Source of the DNA: Myxococcales bacterium
Lineage (GTDB): Bacteria > Myxococcota_A > Polyangia > Polyangiales > Polyangiaceae
NCBI GenBank assembly: GCA_903642325.1
Contig: CAHJWM010000050.1
Span: 1-35,065 of the forward strand
Length of the DNA stretch: 35,065 nt
Reading direction: 5' to 3'
The first letter of the stretch is position 1; each line of letters begins with the position of its first letter. Positions 30,716 to 35,065 of this stretch are shown here, one piece after another. The notes under the pieces were generated by a model that worked only from the letters and a program-made list of their open reading frames with translations, searched no databases and was not told the origin of the DNA. Position numbers and translations under genes: made by a program.

Positions 30716-32338
30716 TTAGCAACCCTCATTCCCGCCACTCGCAACGCCGAGCTGGCTGCAGAAGTTCTGAAAGGCGTTGACCCGGTTTTGGACGGCTTGC
30801 GGCGATTTTCCGCCGCACTCGAGCGGCCCATTGATCAGCTGAATGGTTTGGCCAAAGCCCTTGCCCGACACGACCGTACTGTGAGCTGAGTTGAAGGGCT
30901 GCCGTGTCATCCACCACCAGAGGGCGGCGTTGAAGGCGTTGACCGAGCTTTGCACCACGAGCTCTGGGCTGGTGAGCAAGCTCAAGCCAAGCGCCCGACC
31001 GGCTGTCCCGTAATTGTAGTTCCAAGAGAGCTGGAGCGGGCCTCGCCCATGATAAGACCGAGTGCCGCACGGGAATTCTGTGCGGTTCGCGTCGCAATAA
31101 TTGGAGGGCGGATTTTGCTCGTCCAAAAACTTGAGCCCCGCGGTCTCTTGCACCATGTGCGCGAAAAACGCGGCGAGCTCGCGCTTGCGCGCGGCCGCGT
31201 CGCCCTCACCACAGAAGAGTGGCCATTGCTGGGCGGCCGCAACGAAGCCTTCGTACGTGTAAAGCGGGTTGTGCCCTGGAAAGAAGGCCTCGAATTGCGC
31301 CTTGCTGACCAGGTCACCGGCGTGCCCGGTGACCTCACCCGCGCCCAGCTTCAGGTCGTCGATCGAGAAGTCGTACGCCTTGGTGTTGTCGTTCGGCGCA
31401 AAGTCCACGGCTAGGATCTGCTTCTGGAATGAGTATCCAGCCGGAGCCAGCCCTTTTGCTCCCGTTGGCCCCCAGTTGGACTGCGTGAACTGCGCCCACT
31501 TGAAGGAGTATTGGGTCCACGTTGGCGAGAGCGTGATCAAGACCGAATAGTGATTGTAACAGCCTGCATCGCCGTCCGGGCATGAGCCCCCCGCTTGCTT
31601 TTCCGTGGTCGGCGGGGTCGGCAGCGACACCTTGATCGTATCGTTTTTCCCAGCGCTATCGCCTTTGATCCAGAAGCCGATACCGTCGAACGCACTCGCA
31701 TCGTAACAGATGCCGAGCGGCACGCCGTACGTTGCCCAGAGCGGAGTCAGCACGGGGCCGCTCATGTGGAGCGCCTTGCTGCTGTTCGGCGCTCCACCGG
31801 ACGTCGCTTCCACGGCCATCGTTAGAGCTTTGGCCGCCGGTAAGCCGAACCACTCTCCGTTACGCTCGTCAATCTGCTGAATGAAGAGGGTTCCGTCCTC
31901 GAAGCTGTCGATCCACTGATTGACGGCGAGGCCTGTCGAAGTGTGGCAATCGCACCGGTTCTGCCCGGGCGCACACACGATAGCTGCGCTCCCGCCTGCG
32001 CCACTGGGACCAGCTCCGCCTTGCGCTGCGCTGGTCCCCGCATGGCCTGCGCTGCCCGCGGCGGTTCCGCCCGTGCTCGAGCCGAGGCCGCCTGTACCCG
32101 GGCCGGCTGCGACCGCGCTCGCGCCACCGAACGTGCCGCCTCCAGCACCATTAGAAGCGCCCCCACTCGCATTTGCCGAACCTGCTACCGAGCTCGCACC
32201 AGCCGGGGAGGCAGGGGTGGTCCCCGTGGGCCCGCTCTGCCCGCTGCCACTCTGCCCGCTGCCACTCTGCCCGCTGCACGCCGCGCCGCTCAGCACCACC
32301 AGCACGGGAAAGAAAGCCGCTCGTTCGATTCTCATCAT
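30716..32338 (-). CDS. GH19 chitinase-like lipoprotein with carbohydrate-binding domain
   Basis: From the ATG at 32338 the protein has 540 residues. The signal peptide ends in LSGAAC, followed by a SGQ-repeat and Gly/Ala/Ser linker. The middle part (IDSFEDGTLFIQQI to YDFSIDDLKLG) looks like a jelly-roll carbohydrate-binding module. From about residue 340 it is GH19: HMVQETAGLKF and the following YCDANRTEFPCG supply the two catalytic Glu (near 398 and 421), and YHGRGPLQLSWNYNYG is the family's substrate-binding signature. GH19 enzymes cleave chitin or peptidoglycan, so the target may be fungal prey, bacterial prey or the cell's own wall. Lipid anchoring makes it a cell-bound enzyme. Confidence 0.9.
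   Translation of the reverse strand: MMRIERAAFFPVLVVLSGAACSGQSGSGQSGSGQSGPTGTTPASPAGASSVAGSANASGGASNGAGGGTFGGASAVAAGPGTGGLGSSTGGTAAGSAGHAGTSAAQGGAGPSGAGGSAAIVCAPGQNRCDCHTSTGLAVNQWIDSFEDGTLFIQQIDERNGEWFGLPAAKALTMAVEATSGGAPNSSKALHMSGPVLTPLWATYGVPLGICYDASAFDGIGFWIKGDSAGKNDTIKVSLPTPPTTEKQAGGSCPDGDAGCYNHYSVLITLSPTWTQYSFKWAQFTQSNWGPTGAKGLAPAGYSFQKQILAVDFAPNDNTKAYDFSIDDLKLGAGEVTGHAGDLVSKAQFEAFFPGHNPLYTYEGFVAAAQQWPLFCGEGDAAARKRELAAFFAHMVQETAGLKFLDEQNPPSNYCDANRTEFPCGTRSYHGRGPLQLSWNYNYGTAGRALGLSLLTSPELVVQSSVNAFNAALWWWMTRQPFNSAHSTVVSGKGFGQTIQLINGPLECGGKSPQAVQNRVNAFQNFCSQLGVASGGNEGC
32235..32277 (-). repeat. 15-bp tandem repeat inside the GH19 linker
   Basis: CTCTGCCCGCTGCCA occurs at 32235-32249 and 32250-32264, with a nearly full third unit to 32277. 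It encodes the SGQSG repeat right after the lipobox. Copy number may vary by slippage, changing linker length without a frameshift. Confidence 0.8.
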
Positions 32339-32915
32339 CCTGATTGCCTCTCTACTCGGTAGCGCATGCCGACGCCGGGTGCGCCCCCAAGCGCACCGTT
32401 CACCAGTTACGGCAATCGTTCTTACAAAAACTGCCCATCTCACCCAGTTCTTGTGCCCTTGCGTAAGGAAAATAGAGATGCGGCTCACCGGGGGGTGGGC
32501 GAGCCATCGTTGCCTCGCCGTGGCGCCGGTCGCTCATCACAAGGCGTGAGACACCGCGCTTCGTGCCAGTGGGCGGGCCACGCGCGGCGACACGACGCCG
32601 GCTGCAGGCCAACCGTGACCGAGCGCGTCGTCTTGCGGACTCGAGCTTCGATCGGACGCGTCGCGCGTGGGCCCTAAGCCTCTTCGTCTTTCAACCGCAC
32701 CCCGCCGGCACGTTCGATCAACGGTTGTCGTGCGTCCTAGATTTGCGGCACCCTCGGCGCGTGAAGCACGCGCCGATGAGGGCCCTCGAGAGGACATGCG
32801 CCAATCGGGGCGCAGCCATCACCGGATCGTTCACGAGGCAGCCAAAGACCATGCGCATGGCAAGGGGCTATTCTGCACTGCCGCGGGCCCGGCGCGGAAA
32901 TGAGAGCGTCGGAAA
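32339..32915. other. Intergenic region, no convincing gene
   Basis: These 577 bases separate the minus-strand GH19 gene from the plus-strand spermidine-synthase-like gene. Short frames on both strands are Arg/Ala-rich, mutually overlapping and lack signals or ribosome sites. An AT-richer patch near 32415-32475 may hold the GH19 promoter. No hairpin-with-T-run or RNA gene was recognised. Confidence 0.45.
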
Positions 32916-33587
32916 TTGAAAAAGTGGACGGAGCTCGAGCAGGTCAAGACGCCCGATGGCAGCACGCTGTCTCTGGCCGTGCACGACACGGTCTACGTCT
33001 TGCGCGTGAATGGGCGCGAGCTGATGTCGAGTCGCCATAGCTTTTCGGAGCAGCAGCTAGCCGTGGTTGCGTGCCAGCCGCTCTTCGAAAAAAGGGGCGT
33101 TCGCGTGCTGATCGGCGGGCTCGGGCTCGGCTTCACCTTGCGCGCGGCGCTGCTTCATTTGGCGGCCGACGCTGAAGTCTTGGTGGCCGAGCTGCTGCCC
33201 GAGGTCGTCGCCTGGAACCGCAACGCCGATTATCCACTGGCGGCGGCCGCGCTCGCAGACCCTCGCACGCGTGTGGTCATCAGTGATGTCGCGCACGTCA
33301 TCGAACAGAACGAAGCGCGCTTTCACGCCATTCTGCTCGACGCAGACAACGAGACCACCGCCATGAACACCGCGGGCAACACACGCTTGTTCGCGGCTGC
33401 GGGCTTAACGGCGGTGCGCCGCGCGCTCCAACCGGGCGGCGTCGCCGTGTACTGGTCGGCAGGTGAAGATCCCGCGTTCGTGAAGCGCTTTGCGAGCAGT
33501 GGCTTCAGCGTCGAGACTCGGCGGGTTCGCCGCCACCCTTCGCTTAAGAGCAGCCATTTCCTGTTCGTGGGCCGGGCGTTGACCTAA
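32916..33587 (+). CDS. Spermidine-synthase-like (PAPT-fold) protein
   Basis: The 223-residue protein starts at a TTG. An N-terminal beta region (DGSTLSLAVHDTVYVLRVNGRELMSSR) precedes a Rossmann fold with LIGGLGLG at 65-72, an acidic segment AELLPEVV and ILLDADNE. This layout is that of polyamine synthases and their relatives. The expected catalytic aspartate pattern of true spermidine synthases (DxxD near the active site) is not clear, so it may be a relative that methylates or transfers aminopropyl groups, or an orphan. A second gene of the polyamine pathway is not visible here. Confidence 0.75.
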   Translation: MKKWTELEQVKTPDGSTLSLAVHDTVYVLRVNGRELMSSRHSFSEQQLAVVACQPLFEKRGVRVLIGGLGLGFTLRAALLHLAADAEVLVAELLPEVVAWNRNADYPLAAAALADPRTRVVISDVAHVIEQNEARFHAILLDADNETTAMNTAGNTRLFAAAGLTAVRRALQPGGVAVYWSAGEDPAFVKRFASSGFSVETRRVRRHPSLKSSHFLFVGRALT

Positions 33588-33639
33588 GCCTGCGTGCAAA
33601 CCATCGAGCCCAGCGGGCCTGACAAAACAGCCACAGCGC

Positions 33640-33657
33640 GCGGGCTAGCGAGCCCGC
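33640..33657 (+). terminator. Short hairpin after the spermidine-synthase-like gene
   Basis: GCGGGCT and AGCCCGC enclose a four-base loop 53 bases past the stop. No T-run follows. It is a possible weak terminator between two plus-strand genes. Confidence 0.35.
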
Positions 33658-33714
33658 TGCTGCCGAATGTGTCATCGATTTGCTCGTGCGCAAACCGTGT
33701 TTAGCTTTAGGTGC

Positions 33715-34362
33715 ATGAGCCGCGAGCTGCTGAGAACGACGGTTGTGGTCTGGGCCGCGTTGGTCGTCGTGAACGGTTGCGCGGCCGAGCCGGAGCAGCG
33801 TCCGGAGCCGGAAACGCCGCACCTGACCATCGATGACCAATCGACGGACGCGCCCCCACCACCGCCGCCTTCGGCGCCGCCCGCCGACGCCGCTAGCGCG
33901 CCGCCGCTTCCCGTTCCGGAACAGGGCCGGAACGGGCCGCCGTCTCCGCCTCCGCAACCACTCGGCGTTCCCGCCACGCCCGCTCCGCAGGGCGCGCCCG
34001 TCACCGATCCCGCGCCGCCGCCGCCGTCCGCCCCGGAAGGCCCGCCGAGCTCCGCGGAATGGGCGCACGAATATCCGTCGGGCCGCTGGGTATACGCCAA
34101 CGACTACGGCTGGATGTGGGTTCCCGCGAATGCCGCGAGTGAAGACAGTGACGGCGTGCCGTACACGTATTTGTACAGGCCGAGCTACGGTTGGAATTGG
34201 TACGTTTCACCGTGGGGGGCGGGCGCGTATCGCTACGGCGGTTGGGTGCGGCGCCCGTATCGGCCGGCAGGTTATCAGGGCGGCTGGGTTGCGCATCCAC
34301 GCGTCGTGGTGCGCTTGGGTGGCCATGGCCGCGGCTATGACCATCGCCGTCGCCGCTGGTGA
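33715..34362 (+). CDS. Pro-rich lipoprotein with Trp/Tyr/Gly-rich C-terminal region
   Basis: From the ATG at 33715 the protein has 215 residues with a lipobox VVNGC (Cys22). Residues about 25-110 are a Pro/Ala-rich disordered linker (PPPPPPSAPP and similar). The last 100 residues repeat short aromatic patterns such as YPSGRWVYANDYGWMWVP, YRPSYGWNWYVSPWG and YRYGGWVRRPYRP, a style found in surface and cell-wall-associated proteins with beta-strand YxxxW repeats. The end is His/Arg-rich. The frame is open upstream to 33667, but the shorter start gives a proper signal peptide. Function not recognised. Confidence 0.75.
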   Translation: MSRELLRTTVVVWAALVVVNGCAAEPEQRPEPETPHLTIDDQSTDAPPPPPPSAPPADAASAPPLPVPEQGRNGPPSPPPQPLGVPATPAPQGAPVTDPAPPPPSAPEGPPSSAEWAHEYPSGRWVYANDYGWMWVPANAASEDSDGVPYTYLYRPSYGWNWYVSPWGAGAYRYGGWVRRPYRPAGYQGGWVAHPRVVVRLGGHGRGYDHRRRRW

Positions 34363-34426
34363 CGGTCGCGACGCCGAAGGCTGAGGCGCCCCGCGGCGCG
34401 CTCATTGACCAACAAACCCAGAACGA

Positions 34427-35065
34427 TCAGCCGTGCGGCTTCGAGCAGGTCGCGCCGGTCGCGCCCGCGCCTGCGCTGGCACACGCTTTTTCAGTGCCTA
34501 GAGCGCCATACACGTTGAACTCGTGGATCGACCACCAACCGGAGCCCACCCCGCTGCCGGCGGAGCCGAACTGCGTGACGCGCACCCAGCGCGCGGAGAC
34601 CGCAGGAAAAGAAAAGTCGGTCGCGGTCATGCCGTCTCCGCAGGCAACGGCCTGCCACGCGCTGTGATCGATCGAGACTTCGACCTGAAGTCGTGGCGCG
34701 GCGTCCGTGCTGACGTTGGAGTCGACCTTGACCCCGGCGATCATCACGGCCGTGGTCATGTCGACCTCGTAGGTGAAGGGCGCGGTCTGCTCGCTCATTT
34801 TCAAGCCCGTGGAGAAACGCGTAGACGTCATCCCGTCTAGCGCGAGGGCGGGGGGATTCTTGTTATCGCCGGATATCGAACAGTCCGAGGACGTGGCAGA
34901 CCAACAGCTGCGATCGAGCGGGCTCGCTTGATGCGTGGTGGGGGACGGCATGGGACAGCCCGGCGGGAAGCCCGTGCCGGTGCCCGCGTTACCGGCCGTG
35001 CCGCCGCTCGCCGTCCCGCCGCCCGCGGTGCCCCCGCTCCCCATGCCTCCGGTGGGGGTGCCCCC
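34427..35065 (-). CDS. Discoidin-like (F5/8 type C) lipoprotein, 5' end cut by the window
   Basis: The frame is open to the edge, so the start lies outside; the visible part has about 212 residues. It begins with a Gly/Thr-rich linker (GGTAGG-type repeats), as in the other lipoproteins of this window. The rest resembles a coagulation-factor 5/8 C-terminal domain: SCWSATSSD, PALALDGMTSTRFSTG, QTAPFTYEVDMTTAVMIAGVKVDS and SARWVRVTQFGS are the usual blocks. Such domains bind glycans or lipids. A signal peptide and lipobox upstream are expected but not seen. Confidence 0.75.
   Translation of the reverse strand, partial: GGTPTGGMGSGGTAGGGTASGGTAGNAGTGTGFPPGCPMPSPTTHQASPLDRSCWSATSSDCSISGDNKNPPALALDGMTSTRFSTGLKMSEQTAPFTYEVDMTTAVMIAGVKVDSNVSTDAAPRLQVEVSIDHSAWQAVACGDGMTATDFSFPAVSARWVRVTQFGSAGSGVGSGWWSIHEFNVYGALGTEKACASAGAGATGATCSKPHG

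Overview
The window looks like chromosomal DNA from a high-GC member of the Myxococcota, probably close to the Polyangia. The grounds are: about ten predicted secreted lipoproteins, most with a long Gly/Ala/Ser-rich linker right after the lipobox cysteine; cysteine-rich DUF4215 repeats around a fibro-slime domain; GH19 and discoidin-like surface proteins; and strong G/C bias at third codon positions. No rRNA, tRNA, CRISPR array, transposase or phage gene was seen. The taxonomic call is inference from gene style.

Layout. 1-1.9 kb: a di-haem c-type cytochrome lipoprotein (copy A, minus). 2.8-5.8 kb: a polytopic membrane protein followed by two class I SAM-dependent methyltransferases. 6.1-8.5 kb: a TPR protein translationally coupled to a HupE/UreJ-type metal permease with an EF-hand loop. 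8.6-11.4 kb: a small lipoprotein divergent from a DUF4331 protein, which is followed by a short lipoprotein and a good intrinsic terminator. 11.5-14.6 kb: a NiCoT-like permease and a second di-haem lipoprotein (copy B), both minus. 15.0-19.2 kb: a TonB-dependent receptor carrying its own TonB C-terminal domain, with two lipoproteins behind it. 19.4-21.8 kb: a minus-strand run of two ferritin-like proteins with Tat-type signals and a cupredoxin. 22.0-23.9 kb: a second NiCoT-like permease and a DMT/EamA permease with a 68-residue tail containing 25 His. 24.5-28.7 kb: a giant Cys-rich fibro-slime surface protein. 28.8-32.3 kb: a GH19 chitinase-like lipoprotein, a PAP2 phosphatase and an outer-membrane protein, all minus. 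32.9-35.1 kb: a spermidine-synthase-like protein, a Pro-rich lipoprotein and a truncated discoidin-like lipoprotein.

The theme of the central 18 kb is transition-metal and redox handling at the cell envelope. The parts seen are outer-membrane uptake (receptor plus lipoproteins), periplasmic or surface redox and metal-binding proteins (two di-haem cytochromes, cupredoxin, two ferritin-like proteins) and inner-membrane permeases (HupE, two NiCoT-like, His-tailed DMT). The likely metals are Ni, Co or Cu, but the sequence does not decide. Several palindromes, a 17-bp tandem repeat and a motif shared by two promoter regions suggest specific regulation. Treating the whole set as one functional system is inference; the neighbourhood is the most promising place in the window for something undescribed.
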